The notes under the pieces: model-generated
What the model saw: the letters and a program-made list of their open reading frames with translations, nothing else
The model's database searches: none
What the model was told of the DNA's origin: nothing
Assembly (NCBI RefSeq): GCF_024448335.1
Contig: NZ_JAMOHM010000006.1
Location: forward strand, 186,001 to 250,000
Origin: Stutzerimonas frequens
GTDB taxonomy: Bacteria > Pseudomonadota > Gammaproteobacteria > Pseudomonadales > Pseudomonadaceae
Direction: 5' to 3'
Length of the DNA: 64,000 bases
Position numbers and translations under genes: made by a program
In this document: positions 39,020-50,539 of the stretch, piece after piece
Layout of the letters: each line of letters begins with the position of its first letter
Position numbering within the stretch: the stretch's first letter is position 1

Positions 39020-39137
39020 GTGCGATTGCTCCTGATTGGGGACCGGGGCTTGGCCGGTCGGGTGTATGGGTGGCTTTTGGTTGTGCACGCAAAAGCGCGG
39101 AATTTGTTGGTCGCTGTCGACCTTGGTTGGCCGTATC

Positions 39138-39168
39138 GGTGGATGCGAAAAGCGGCATCCACCCTACG
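39138..39168. repeat. REP-like palindrome between nrdA and nrdB
   Basis: GGTGGATGC (39138-39146) and GCATCCACC (39155-39163) flank an 8-base loop, and CTACG follows. The GTAGGGTGG end is shared with the REP pairs at 45259 and 45422, so this is a diverged copy of the same family. It sits in transcribed spacer and may stabilise nrdA mRNA. Confidence 0.65.
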
Positions 39169-39218
39169 AATCAGCACCACTCGGTGCGAGGGCGGAGCTG
39201 GGCGAGTGAGCGCAAGGC

Positions 39219-39279
39219 GCCTGTCGAGTCGGAACCCCTGAGCGTACAGCTGTACGTGATGGGGTCCGGCTCGGCAGGC
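39219..39279. repeat. Long imperfect inverted repeat in the nrdA-nrdB spacer
   Basis: GCCTGTCGAGTCGGAACCCC (39219-39238) pairs with GGGGTCCGGCTCGGCAGGC (39261-39279) with few mismatches. The loop region carries a perfect GTACAGCTGTAC palindrome (39244-39255). In RNA it would form a roughly 60-nt stem-loop between the two cistrons, which could act as an attenuator, a processing site or a stabiliser. The rest of the 300-bp spacer shows no gene. Confidence 0.7.
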
Positions 39280-39319
39280 AACGCGGCGATCGCCGTCCAG
39301 ATGCGTCCGCCTCCCTTTG

Positions 39320-42202
<2,883 letters not shown>

Positions 42203-42368
42203 GGGGGCTCCGGATTCTATTTTTTGATCGCGTTCTGAGTCTGTCTGCGCAGGCCTGTTCGGGCCCTCGCGTCGTTATTGCATGAACCTGCCCCGCATGG
42301 CGGCGCATGGTGGTATCGCAAGGAAAATAGTCCTGACTCGGCCGCTCACGAGCTAAGTCGTTGCCGGA

Positions 42369-42411
42369 AGGATAGTCAGGCTGGAAAAACTGTCAACACA
42401 ATATGTTGTGT
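42369..42411 (-). promoter_or_regulatory. nrdA promoter with adjacent NrdR box
   Basis: On the minus strand a perfect -35 TTGACA (42396-42391) and a -10 TATCCT (42374-42369) are separated by 16 bp. The box ACACAACATATTGTGT (minus strand, 42411-42396) is a palindrome of NrdR type (consensus about acaCwAtATaTwGtgt) that abuts the -35. NrdR represses nrd genes when dATP is high, so occupancy here would block RNA polymerase. Confidence 0.8.
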
Positions 42412-42671
42412 TTTGTTATGGGTCAGAGCACAGCTACTGGTTCTGCGCCTGAAGTCAGGGAGACGACTGTCGAAGGCTTGCATTAATGCTTGACCTGAGG
42501 CTGCCGACGGTGTTGCAGAGCAGTGAGACGCGTGGCGATAGCCTGGCGCTCGAAAATGTCTCGATTGTGTCACTTGGCCCGTTCAGGCCCAACATCTAGG
42601 GCCTGCGGCGCGCAAGGGCGACAAGATAATGCTGGCTCGAGGCCAATGCAAGGCAGTCTGCCGGGATAACC

Positions 42672-42680
42672 TGTGGATAA
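42672..42680. promoter_or_regulatory. Consensus DnaA box
   Basis: TGTGGATAA is the perfect complement of the DnaA box TTATCCACA. It lies in the 708-bp nrdA-rstA gap between the two NrdR-type palindromes. DnaA control of nrdA is known in E. coli. A single site can occur by chance, so the call rests on its position. Confidence 0.55.
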
Positions 42681-42797
42681 GGTGTGTGCGGTTTGTGGGT
42701 GAAAGCTGGGCGTCCGGCCGCAACCCGCATGGCTCCGGCGCTTGGCCGAATGCCGACGAAATACGCGCCGCCGGGCATATTTTGATGATGGTCAATG

Positions 42798-42813
42798 ACA
42801 CAACATGTTGTGT
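42798..42813. promoter_or_regulatory. Second NrdR-type palindrome
   Basis: ACACAACATGTTGTGT is a perfect 16-bp palindrome that matches the NrdR box and is very like the one at 42396-42411. It lies about 600 bp from nrdA and about 98 bp before the response-regulator start. It may serve a distal nrdA promoter, the response regulator, or both. TTGACC lies 2 bp beyond it on the minus strand, echoing the first box. Confidence 0.7.
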
Positions 42814-42910
42814 TTGCCGATGCCCGCTTTTTGTGCATCGTTCGCGTCCAGCCGTTGGGTACAATGCGCGCTGTTCGGTTTGTGGCCTGACGCGTAGACA
42901 GGGGGCGGGG

Positions 42911-43627
42911 ATGGAACAAGAGACGTGGCGGATTCTCATCGTCGAGGACGATCGACGGCTGGCCGAGTTGACGCAGGAGTATCTGCACAGCAACGGCGGC
43001 TTCGAGGTGTCGATCGAGTCGGACGGCGCCTGCGCGGTCGAGCGCATCATCGAGGAGCGTCCGGACCTGGTGGTGCTCGATCTGATGCTACCCGGGGAGG
43101 ATGGCCTGTCGATCTGCCGACGGGTGCGTGACCGCTACGATGGCCCGATCCTCATGCTCACCGCGCGGGCCGATGACCTCGACCAGGTGCTAGGGCTGGA
43201 AACCGGCGCTGACGACTATGTCTGCAAGCCGGTGCGTCCGCGTCTGTTGCTGGCGCGCATCCGCGCCTTGCTGCGCCGTCAGCCGCCGGAAACGCCGGCC
43301 AATGCCAAGCGCCTGCAGTTCGGCCCGCTGGTGATCGACAGCGCGCTGCGCGAGGCCTGGCTGCGCGAGCACCAGATCGAGCTGACCGGCGCCGAGTTCG
43401 ACTTGCTCTGGCTGCTGACCTCCAACCCCGGGCGAATCCTTTCCCGCGAAGAGATCTTCGCCGAGTTGCGCGGCATCGAGTACGACGGCCAGGACCGCTC
43501 CATCGATGTGCGCATCTCGCGCATTCGGCCAAAGATCGGTGATGACCCGGATCACCCGCGGCTGATCAAGACGGTGCGTGGCAAGGGCTATCTGTTCGTG
43601 TCCGAAGCTGCCGTGGCGATGGTGTAG
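42911..43627 (+). CDS. rstA: OmpR-family response regulator (RstA-like)
   Basis: A 238-residue response regulator. The receiver has acidic D13/D14, phospho-acceptor D57, T84 and K106 (GADDYVCKPVRP). The winged-helix output domain includes 'ELTGAEFDLLWLLTSNPG' and ends 'RSIDVRISRIRPKIG...KTVRGKGYLF', resembling RstA. The ATG at 42911 follows GGGGGCGGGG. The gene lies 11 bp before the kinase gene, so the pair is an operon. The input signal is unknown. The upstream NrdR-like box suggests possible cross-talk with dNTP supply. Confidence 0.9.
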   Translation: MEQETWRILIVEDDRRLAELTQEYLHSNGGFEVSIESDGACAVERIIEERPDLVVLDLMLPGEDGLSICRRVRDRYDGPILMLTARADDLDQVLGLETGADDYVCKPVRPRLLLARIRALLRRQPPETPANAKRLQFGPLVIDSALREAWLREHQIELTGAEFDLLWLLTSNPGRILSREEIFAELRGIEYDGQDRSIDVRISRIRPKIGDDPDHPRLIKTVRGKGYLFVSEAAVAMV

Positions 43628-43638
43628 CGCCGCTCTCC

Positions 43639-45240
43639 ATGAACTCGATCTTTCTGCGCATCTACGGCGGCATGCTCGGCGTGCTGGTGCTGGTGGCGCT
43701 GCTCGGCGCCGGCGGCCTGCACCTGCTCAACCAGTACCGCGCGGACGATCACCGCGAGCGCCTGGCCAGCGGCACCTTCCGTCTGATGGCGCACAACATG
43801 AGCAGCATGACGCCCATCGAGCGGCGTCAGGCGGCGAACCTCTGGGGGCGGCTGCTGGGTATCCCGCTGCGGGTGCGAACGCTGGATGATGTCAGCCTGG
43901 AGAGCAGCCTGGAGGCGCGCCTGCTGCGCGGGCAGGTGCTGGTCGAGCAGATCCGCCCGCAGAGCACCACGGTGTTCGGCCTGGTCAGCGCGCAGGATCG
44001 GTTGGTGCTCACCGGCGAGGTGGAGCAGCTCAGCGAGCAGCTGGCGCGCGCCACCATCTATCTGCTGATCGACGAGCTGATCCGTTATCCCGAAGCCGAA
44101 CAGCCACAGCGCCTTGCCGAGCTGAAGCGGGCGCGCGGCTTCGGCTTCAATCTGGAGCTGCTGACCCGCGACAGCGCCAACCTCGATGACGACCAGCGTC
44201 GGCGACTGGACGAGGGCGATACGGTGATGGCGCTCGCCCGCGGCGGTGATGCGGTGCGCGTGTTCGCCGCCGTTGCCGGTACACGCTGGATCATGCAGCT
44301 CGGCCCGCTGCATCAGATGAACCCCTATCCGCCGCAGCTGCTGGTGCTGATCGGCGTGCTCGGGCTGTCGTTGATCGGCCTGACGGTCTACCTGCTGGTG
44401 CGCCAGCTGGAGCAACGCCTGAGCGTGCTGGAAAGCGCGGCCACGCGCATCGCCGCGGGCAATCTGGAAACCCGCGTGCCGGATGTCGGCACCGACTCGG
44501 TAGGGCGGCTGGCGGCGGCCTTCAATGGCATGGCCAAGCACCTGCAGCGCTTGCTGGCGGTGCAGCGGGAGATGGTCAGCGCCGTTGCCCATGAGCTGCG
44601 TACGCCGGTGGCACGGCTGCGTTTCGGCCTGGAGATGACCGCCGAGGCGCCGACCGACGAGGCCCGGGACAAGTACCTGAAAGGCATGGATGGCGATATC
44701 GACGACCTCGATGCGCTGGTAGACGAGATGCTGGTGTACTCGCGGCTGGAACGCGGCTCGCCGAACCTTAGTTTCCAGCGCGTGGAGCTGGGGGCGCTGG
44801 TCGATCAGGTGATCGGCGAGCTGGCGCCGTTGCGCCCGGATGTTGGCGTCGCGCGTGGCGAGTGTGTGCTGGCGGAGGACGGTAGTGGTTGGGCCGACGC
44901 CGAGCCGCAGTACCTGCGCCGTGCCCTGAGCAATCTCATCACCAATGCCATGCGCCATGCCGAAAGCCAGGTGCGGGTCAGCTTCGCCATCGACGGGGAA
45001 ACGGCACGGCTGGAGGTGGACGACGACGGTCCTGGTGTGCCGGAAGCGGATTGGGAGAAGGTCTTCACGCCATTCCTGCGTCTGGACGACAGTCGCACCC
45101 GCGCTTCGGGCGGGCACGGGCTGGGCCTGTCCATCGTGCGGCGCATCGTCTACTGGCATGGCGGCCGTTCGCAGGTCGGCCACAGCGCATTGGGTGGGGC
45201 GCGTTTCAGCCTGGTCTGGCCAAGGCGGCACGCGGATTAG
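43639..45240 (+). CDS. rstB: Sensor histidine kinase (RstB-like)
   Basis: A 533-residue membrane kinase. TM1 lies at about residues 10-30, a long periplasmic sensor at 31-230, TM2 at 234-254 and HAMP at 255-300. The phospho-acceptor H318 is in AVAHELRTP. The ATP-binding domain shows 'LSNLITNAMRHA' (N box), 'VDDDGPGVPE' and 'GGHGLGLSIVRRIV'. Its homology to E. coli RstB is inferred from motif order and the partner. The periplasmic part is larger than in E. coli (433-residue protein), so the signal may differ. Confidence 0.92.
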   Translation: MNSIFLRIYGGMLGVLVLVALLGAGGLHLLNQYRADDHRERLASGTFRLMAHNMSSMTPIERRQAANLWGRLLGIPLRVRTLDDVSLESSLEARLLRGQVLVEQIRPQSTTVFGLVSAQDRLVLTGEVEQLSEQLARATIYLLIDELIRYPEAEQPQRLAELKRARGFGFNLELLTRDSANLDDDQRRRLDEGDTVMALARGGDAVRVFAAVAGTRWIMQLGPLHQMNPYPPQLLVLIGVLGLSLIGLTVYLLVRQLEQRLSVLESAATRIAAGNLETRVPDVGTDSVGRLAAAFNGMAKHLQRLLAVQREMVSAVAHELRTPVARLRFGLEMTAEAPTDEARDKYLKGMDGDIDDLDALVDEMLVYSRLERGSPNLSFQRVELGALVDQVIGELAPLRPDVGVARGECVLAEDGSGWADAEPQYLRRALSNLITNAMRHAESQVRVSFAIDGETARLEVDDDGPGVPEADWEKVFTPFLRLDDSRTRASGGHGLGLSIVRRIVYWHGGRSQVGHSALGGARFSLVWPRRHAD

Positions 45241-45258
45241 GGTGAGGGGCGGTTGCCT

Positions 45259-45326
45259 GTAGGGTGGGCTTCAGCCCACCTTCGGCCGTGGTGTGGGGGG
45301 GAGTGGCGGGCTAAAGCCCGCCCTAC
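45259..45326. repeat. Inverted pair of REP elements
   Basis: GTAGGGTGGGCTTCAGCCCA (45259-45278) and its inverted partner GGCGGGCTAAAGCCCGCCCT (45305-45324) form a converging pair. They lie between rstB and fadE, whose 3' ends face each other. REP pairs of this kind are mobilised by RAYT transposases. No RAYT gene is in the window. Confidence 0.8.
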
Positions 45327-45377
45327 GACTACTTGAGACCGCCTTGATGTAACGCTTGCATGCGTCTGGATGGCCTC

Positions 45378-45443
45378 GGGTGGGCTTCAGCCCACCAGCA
45401 GCGGTGGCGAGGGCGAGGGCTGGTGGGCTAAAGCCCACCCTAC
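45378..45443. repeat. Second inverted pair of REP elements
   Basis: GGGTGGGCTTCAGCCCACC (45378-45396) and GGTGGGCTAAAGCCCACCCT (45422-45441) followed by ACG repeat the same palindrome family 50 bp downstream of the first pair. Four copies within 190 bp make a BIME-like cluster, probably the shared 3' end of two convergent transcripts. Confidence 0.8.
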
Positions 45444-45477
45444 GCAAGTGCCACGTAGCGCCCGGGTCCCATCTCCA

Positions 45478-47922
45478 TCAACGAATCCGGCCCTCTTCCA
45501 GCGCCAGCTCTTCCTTGGCGAAGTCATCCACGTCGATCACCTTGCGCCGCGCCAGTTCGGCCATGCGCAGCTGTTCGGCTTCGTCGGGATCGAGCGCGCC
45601 AGCCGTCAGCGCTGCATCGATGGGGTGCTCGCCAGGCATCGGCTGGAGCGTGCCGCCTTTCACCGCCTTGGCCAGCTTCTTCGCCGCGTTCTGGCTGGCT
45701 GCCAGCGCCTCGAAGGCATGCTTCAGCGCGCCCAGCGGCTGCTCGGGGTCCTGCGGGCGGTGCATGCCGTCGAGGATGCATTCCAGCGCCGGATCGCCTT
45801 CGGGGCGGCCGAGCAGGGCGGCGACTTCGGCGTCCAGCGTGTCCGACGGCCCCTTGTGCCGCGCACCGAAGGGGAACACCAGCGCATGCAGCAGATGGCC
45901 GAGGATGCGGTTGGGGAAGTTGGCCAGCACGTCCTGCAGGGCTGACTCGGCCTTCTCCAGGCAATCCTCCAGCGCCCAGCGCAGCAGCGGCTCCTGTTCG
46001 GTTGGATGGCCGAGGTCGTGGAACTGCTTGAGCGCTGCCGAGGCGAGGTAGAGATGGCTGAGCACGTCGCCCAGGCGCGCCGACAGCCGTTCGCGGCGCT
46101 TGAGCTCGCCGCCCAGCAGCATCATCGACAGGTCGGCCAGCATGGCGAATGCCGCGGCGATGCGGTTGAGCGCGCGGAAGTAGGGCTGCGTCACGGCGGT
46201 GCCGGGCACTCGCCCCATCAGGCCGAAGCTCAGCCCCAGCAGCAGTGTGCTGGCGGTGTTGCTGACGGCGAAGCCGATATGCTGCATCAGCAGGTCATCG
46301 AATTTCACAACAGCGGCTTCGCGATCGGGCTCATGGACCAGCTCCATTTCCTTGAGCACGAAGGGATGGCAGCGGATCGCGCCCTGGCCGAAGATCATCA
46401 GGTTGCGCGAGAGGATGTTCGCGCCCTCCACGGTGATCGAGATCGGCGCTGACAGCCACATCCGGCCGAGGTAGTTGTTCGGGCCGAGGATGATGCCCTT
46501 GCCGCCGTGGATATCCATGGCGTCGGTGATGCAGGCGCGGCCGCGTTCGGTGAGGTGGTACTTGAGAATCGCCGACAGCACGGAGGGCTTCTCGCCCAGG
46601 TCGACGGCGTTGGCGGTGAGGATGCGCGCCGCGTCCATCAGCCAGGCGTTGCCTCCGATGCGCGCCAGCGGTTCCTGGATGCCTTCGAAGGCGGCCAGCG
46701 GCACATTGAACTGCTCGCGGACCTGCGCGTAGCGGCCGCTCACATAGCTGCAGACCTTGGCCGCGCTGGTGCCGGTCGCCGGCAGCGAGATCGAGCGGCC
46801 GACCGAGAGGCAGTTCATCAGCATCATCCAGCCTTTGCCGATCATGTCGCGGCCACCGATGATGGCTTCCAGCGGCACGAAGACGTCCTTGCCCCAGTTC
46901 GGCCCGTTCATGAAGGCAGCGCCCAGCGGCAGGTGGCGACGGCCGATCTCGACGCCGGGCGTGTCGGTGGGAATCAGCGCCAGACTGATGCCGAGTTCTT
47001 CCGCATCGCCCAGCAAGTGGTCCGGGTCGTAGGTCTTGAAGGCCACGCCGAGCAGGGTCGCCACCGGCCCGAGGGTGATGTAGCGCTTCTCCCAGTTCAG
47101 GCGCAGACCGAGCACTTCTTCGCCCTGCCATTGGCCGCGGCAGATCACGCCGCTGTCGTTCATCGCACCGGCATCGCTGCCCGCGTAGGGGCCGGTCAGG
47201 GCAAAGCAGGGAATGTCGGTACCGTTGGCCAGGCGTGGCAGGTAGTGGTTGCGCTGCTCATCGGTGCCGTAGTGCATCAGCAGCTCGGCCGGGCCGAGGG
47301 AGTTGGGCACCATCACGGTGCTGGCCAGGTCGCCGCTGCGGGTGGCGAGCTTCATCACGATCTGTGAGTGGGCGTAGGCGGAGAAGCCCTTGCCGCCGTA
47401 CTCCTTGGGGATGATCAGGGCAAAGAAGCCTTCGGCCTTGATGTAGTCCCAGGCGGCGGGCGGCAGGTCCATGCGCTGGGCGATATCCCATTCGCTGACC
47501 AGTTCGCAGAGGGTTTCGGTAGGGCCGTCGAGGAAGGCCTGTTCTTCATCCGTCAGGCGCGCCTTCGGATAGCCAAGCAGGTTGTCCCAATCCGGCCGGC
47601 CGCTGAACAGCTCGCCGTCCCACCAGACGGTGCCGGCATTGATGGCGTCGCGCTCGGTGGCGGAAATCGGCGGTAGCACCTTCTTGAACCAGTCGAACAT
47701 CGGCCCGCTGAAGTACTTGCGGCGCACGTCTGCGACCAGCAGTGGCACTGCGATGGCGATCAGGGCGATCCAGAGCAGGAGTACCACTACGCCGGAGGTG
47801 TCGGCAGCGGTCATGAAGACCAGGTAGGTGGCGACGATCGCCAGCGCCAGACGGGGCGCTACGCGCAGGTGGGCGAGAACGGCAATACCGAGCAGTAGAA
47901 CCAGCAACCAGAGCAGCGTCAT
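45478..47922 (-). CDS. fadE: Acyl-CoA dehydrogenase FadE
   Basis: An 814-residue long acyl-CoA dehydrogenase for the first step of fatty-acid beta-oxidation. A hydrophobic N-terminal segment (LLWLLVLLLGIAVLAHL, then a second span near 25-60) anchors it at the inner membrane. Catalytic-domain motifs include 'ALTGPYAGSDAGAM', 'GKGIILGPNNYLGRMWL' and 'SITVEGANILSRNLMIFGQG'. Length equals E. coli FadE (814). AAAAGGAT ribosome-binding site before the ATG. Confidence 0.97.
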   Translation of the reverse strand: MTLLWLLVLLLGIAVLAHLRVAPRLALAIVATYLVFMTAADTSGVVVLLLWIALIAIAVPLLVADVRRKYFSGPMFDWFKKVLPPISATERDAINAGTVWWDGELFSGRPDWDNLLGYPKARLTDEEQAFLDGPTETLCELVSEWDIAQRMDLPPAAWDYIKAEGFFALIIPKEYGGKGFSAYAHSQIVMKLATRSGDLASTVMVPNSLGPAELLMHYGTDEQRNHYLPRLANGTDIPCFALTGPYAGSDAGAMNDSGVICRGQWQGEEVLGLRLNWEKRYITLGPVATLLGVAFKTYDPDHLLGDAEELGISLALIPTDTPGVEIGRRHLPLGAAFMNGPNWGKDVFVPLEAIIGGRDMIGKGWMMLMNCLSVGRSISLPATGTSAAKVCSYVSGRYAQVREQFNVPLAAFEGIQEPLARIGGNAWLMDAARILTANAVDLGEKPSVLSAILKYHLTERGRACITDAMDIHGGKGIILGPNNYLGRMWLSAPISITVEGANILSRNLMIFGQGAIRCHPFVLKEMELVHEPDREAAVVKFDDLLMQHIGFAVSNTASTLLLGLSFGLMGRVPGTAVTQPYFRALNRIAAAFAMLADLSMMLLGGELKRRERLSARLGDVLSHLYLASAALKQFHDLGHPTEQEPLLRWALEDCLEKAESALQDVLANFPNRILGHLLHALVFPFGARHKGPSDTLDAEVAALLGRPEGDPALECILDGMHRPQDPEQPLGALKHAFEALAASQNAAKKLAKAVKGGTLQPMPGEHPIDAALTAGALDPDEAEQLRMAELARRKVIDVDDFAKEELALEEGRIR

Positions 47923-48034
47923 GAGTCTTATCCTTTTAGGTTCGAACAGCTTCCGTCTTCAGCATAGGCGCTTGCGCCGCTGCAGCGAAGGGACGAGGTG
48001 TCGCCGCCGGCCAACCGGCGGCGATGGGCATGGC

Positions 48035-49174
48035 TCAGGTCGGCCGAGCGCCAGGCATGTGCGTGTCGGTGTCGGCGGCGTTCTGGTTGGCCGCCGGCTT
48101 TTGCTGCGGCACGCCGGCAACATTGATTTCCGGCAGTTGCCCACCGATGAATTCGATGCTGCGGGTGGGGAAGGCGAACTGCACGTCCATGTCACGAATG
48201 CCCTGCAGCAGGGCGAGGTTGATCGCCTGCTGGGTGTCCATGTACCGGTTGTAGTCCGATACCTGCATGATGTAGACGACTTCGAAGGTCAACTGGCTGT
48301 CGTCGAACCCCAGGAAATGCGCGCGATCGAACTTGGCCACCTCGATGCCCTCGATAATGCGTTTCACCAGGGCGGCGACTTCCTTCACCTTCTCGGTCGG
48401 CGTGTTGTAGGTGATGCCGAACTTGAAGACGATCCGCCGCGTGTTCATGCGCTTGTAGTTGTGCACGATCTGGCGCAGCAGGTCAGCGTTGGCGATCACC
48501 ACCTGCTCGCCGCTCAGGGCGCGGATGCGGGTGGTCTTCAGGCCGATATGCTCGATGTTGCCGGCCACCTCGCCGAACACCACGAAGTCGCCGATCTCGA
48601 AGGGCTTGTCCACGCCGATGGATAGCGAGGCGAAGATGTCGCTGAGCAGCGTCTGCACGGCCAGCGCGATGGCGATACCGCCGACGCCGAGGCTGGCGAT
48701 CATGGCGGTGATGTCGACGCCCAGGTTGGCCAGGATCGACAGCAGCATCATGGTCCAGACCACGATGCGGATCATGATGCCGATGATGGTGGTGGTCACC
48801 GGATTACGCGCCTTGCCGTCGCGGGTCAGGCTCTCCATCCACAGGCGCACGCCGGTATCCATCCACAGGGCGATCTGGAACGCCAGGGCGATGAACCAGC
48901 CATGGGACATGGTCGATTCCCAGCGTGGCGACAATTCGACCGTCTTCAGCGCGATCAGCAGCGAGAAAGCGAGGATCAGCAGATTGCTGGTGCGTGAAAG
49001 CAATTCGGCGGCGATGCCGAGGAACTTGGTCTTGGACCCGGTGGCCAGCTTGTTGAGGCGCCGCGTGACGATCCCGAGGATGGCGCGCAGGACCAGAAAG
49101 CTGACGATGGTGATGCCCAGCACGATCGCCAGGTTGATCCAGAGAGTCTCGTTGAGCAGGGCGTCCCAGTTCAT
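48035..49174 (-). CDS. MscS family mechanosensitive channel
   Basis: A 379-residue MscS-type channel. About four membrane spans precede the pore helix, 'ITAMIASLGVGGIAIALAVQ' and 'TLLSDIFASLSIGVDKPF', followed by 'EIGDFVVFGEVAGNIEHIGL' of the beta domain. It opens under membrane tension in hypo-osmotic shock. A Pro/Asn-rich tail (PQQKPAANQNAADTDTH) is disordered. It is a single gene on the minus strand. Confidence 0.94.
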   Translation of the reverse strand: MNWDALLNETLWINLAIVLGITIVSFLVLRAILGIVTRRLNKLATGSKTKFLGIAAELLSRTSNLLILAFSLLIALKTVELSPRWESTMSHGWFIALAFQIALWMDTGVRLWMESLTRDGKARNPVTTTIIGIMIRIVVWTMMLLSILANLGVDITAMIASLGVGGIAIALAVQTLLSDIFASLSIGVDKPFEIGDFVVFGEVAGNIEHIGLKTTRIRALSGEQVVIANADLLRQIVHNYKRMNTRRIVFKFGITYNTPTEKVKEVAALVKRIIEGIEVAKFDRAHFLGFDDSQLTFEVVYIMQVSDYNRYMDTQQAINLALLQGIRDMDVQFAFPTRSIEFIGGQLPEINVAGVPQQKPAANQNAADTDTHMPGARPT

Positions 49175-49292
49175 CCATATCCTCCGATAAGGGTGCGCAT
49201 GATGCAGCGAAGGCCACGTTTTTCAGTGGCCCTCGCTGCTCATAAGTTCCCTGGTCGGTGGGCGGGCGGAGGCCTGCGACGCCTGCTCTGCG

Positions 49293-49649
49293 TCAGTCCC
49301 GCTGCAGCGCGCTGGCGAGCTGGTCGTAACCGCCGGCGTTGATGACCTGGCTGTAACCGAGCTTCTCGAGCACTTCCTGGGCGGCGGACGAGCGCCTGCC
49401 GCTGCGACAGTAGAGCACCACCGGCGTGTCCTTCCGGGGTGCCAGAGCCTCGATATTGTGGGCCAGGTCTGGGGTTTCGATGCGGGTGGCGCCGGGCAGG
49501 GCGCCCTCGGCAAACTCCTCTGCCGTACGCACGTCGATCAACACGACGTCCGGCTGCTGCAGCGCCTGAAGCGCGGAGTCGCGGTCGATCCCGCCGGCGG
49601 TAGCGGCCATGCTCAGGGTGAGCAGGGCGAAGAGGCTGGTCGTGCGCAT
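49293..49649 (-). CDS. Exported rhodanese-like protein
   Basis: A 118-residue single-domain rhodanese. Signal peptide MRTTSLFALLTLSMAATAGG. The active-site Cys is in 'PVVLYCRSGRRSSAAQEVLE', and 'VVLIDVRTAEEFAEGALPGA' opens the domain. Periplasmic sulfurtransferase or thiol-handling role inferred. The ATG at 49649 is preceded by GCGAGGTAGCCAG. Confidence 0.9.
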   Translation of the reverse strand: MRTTSLFALLTLSMAATAGGIDRDSALQALQQPDVVLIDVRTAEEFAEGALPGATRIETPDLAHNIEALAPRKDTPVVLYCRSGRRSSAAQEVLEKLGYSQVINAGGYDQLASALQRD

Positions 49650-49679
49650 CTGGCTACCTCGCGGCGCGCCGCAGCGCGC

Positions 49680-49775
49680 TCAGCTGAATATACGGGACAG
49701 GTTCGGCAGTATCAGGATCACTGCCGTGGCGATGACGATCAGAGTCGCCTGCCGAAATTTCTTCTGCTTGAGCAT
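49680..49775 (-). CDS. Tiny single-helix membrane protein
   Basis: A 31-residue frame: basic MLKQKKFRQ then a hydrophobic helix (ATLIVIATAVILILPNLSRI). ATG at 49775 is preceded by AAAAGGCCATGTC, an acceptable ribosome-binding site. It lies between the rhodanese gene and an exported protein gene. It may be a real small protein or chance. The charge and length pattern resembles the protein at 21099. Confidence 0.4.
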   Translation of the reverse strand: MLKQKKFRQATLIVIATAVILILPNLSRIFS

Positions 49776-50002
49776 GACATGGCCTTTTCTTCTTGTGTGC
49801 AGCGGATTGTCGCCCGACCAGAAGGTTGTGACGGAATGGCTCGCTCGGTTTTCCTCTTTGCGGCTGCGGAAATGAGACGTGCCGGACATTCACCCCTGGG
49901 AAATAATCGCAGCAAGTTTCACACCAGAAACTCACCCCACTCGTTGAGCAGCGCGTGGCCTTCGGTTGTCACCTATTGAGTAAACTGCCCAGGAGACCAC
50001 CC

Positions 50003-50515
50003 ATGCACACCGTAAAACTGACCACGTTACTGTTGCTATCCGCAGCTGCGGCTGCCGCGAACGCACAAGAGCGAGACATGACCCTCGAGCAGGAGCGCGA
50101 CCGAATGGGCGCCCAGATGGAGGAAAATCGCCAACAGATCGACCGCGATATCAACCGTATCCGCGAACCGGCAACCACGCAGGACCCTGCACCGACCCTC
50201 AACCGTGGTGGCGTGCAGAGCGATGCCTACAACCCGCGTCCCGCCGTACCCGGCAATGCCGGTTCGGGCCCAGGGACCGGATTGCCGAGCGCCCAGGACA
50301 ACGAGCGACGGTCGACCGGCGGTACTGGCAACGCACCGGTTCAAGGAACCACCGGGGCGCCGGTGACGCCGAGTGGTGCCAATGGAAACGCCAATCCGGG
50401 AGCCGTCACACCGCCGGGTGGAATCGGAACAGGTAACGGTAACGGCACCGGCGGAGCGGCCACTGGCGGCGCGGCCAGCGGGAACCCGACCGGCGGTGCT
50501 GCCGGTCAGCGCTAG
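50003..50515 (+). CDS. Exported Gly/Thr/Asn-rich hypothetical protein
   Basis: A 170-residue exported protein. Signal peptide MHTVKLTTLLLLSAAAAAAN with an AQE cleavage region. A charged helix follows (LEQERDRMGAQMEENRQQID). The rest is low-complexity Gly/Asn/Thr/Ala (GIGTGNGNGTGGAATGGAAS) and likely disordered. AGGAG at 49991 gives a clear start. Function unknown; a surface or matrix role is only a guess. Confidence 0.7.
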   Translation: MHTVKLTTLLLLSAAAAAANAQERDMTLEQERDRMGAQMEENRQQIDRDINRIREPATTQDPAPTLNRGGVQSDAYNPRPAVPGNAGSGPGTGLPSAQDNERRSTGGTGNAPVQGTTGAPVTPSGANGNANPGAVTPPGGIGTGNGNGTGGAATGGAASGNPTGGAAGQR

Positions 50516-50539
50516 CAGGACCAAGGCAGGCGATAACGT

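Noticed and set aside
37748-39241. 497-residue open frame antisense to nrdB
   Set aside because: Shadow frame without recognisable domains; nrdB is clear on the other strand.
39020-39319. Considered as a gene or tRNA remnant
   Set aside because: No tRNA fold or coding frame with a start signal is seen. Only REP-like and inverted repeats are supported.
42583-43050. Minus-strand frames over the nrdA-rstA gap and the start of the response-regulator gene
   Set aside because: Translations lack any domain and overlap both the regulator gene and the NrdR/DnaA sites.
43588-45231. 547-residue open frame antisense to the histidine kinase gene
   Set aside because: Shadow frame; the kinase motifs on the plus strand are complete.
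45259-45443. Considered as a CRISPR array
   Set aside because: Copies are palindromic, alternate in orientation and have unequal short spacers. They fit REP elements and no cas genes are present.
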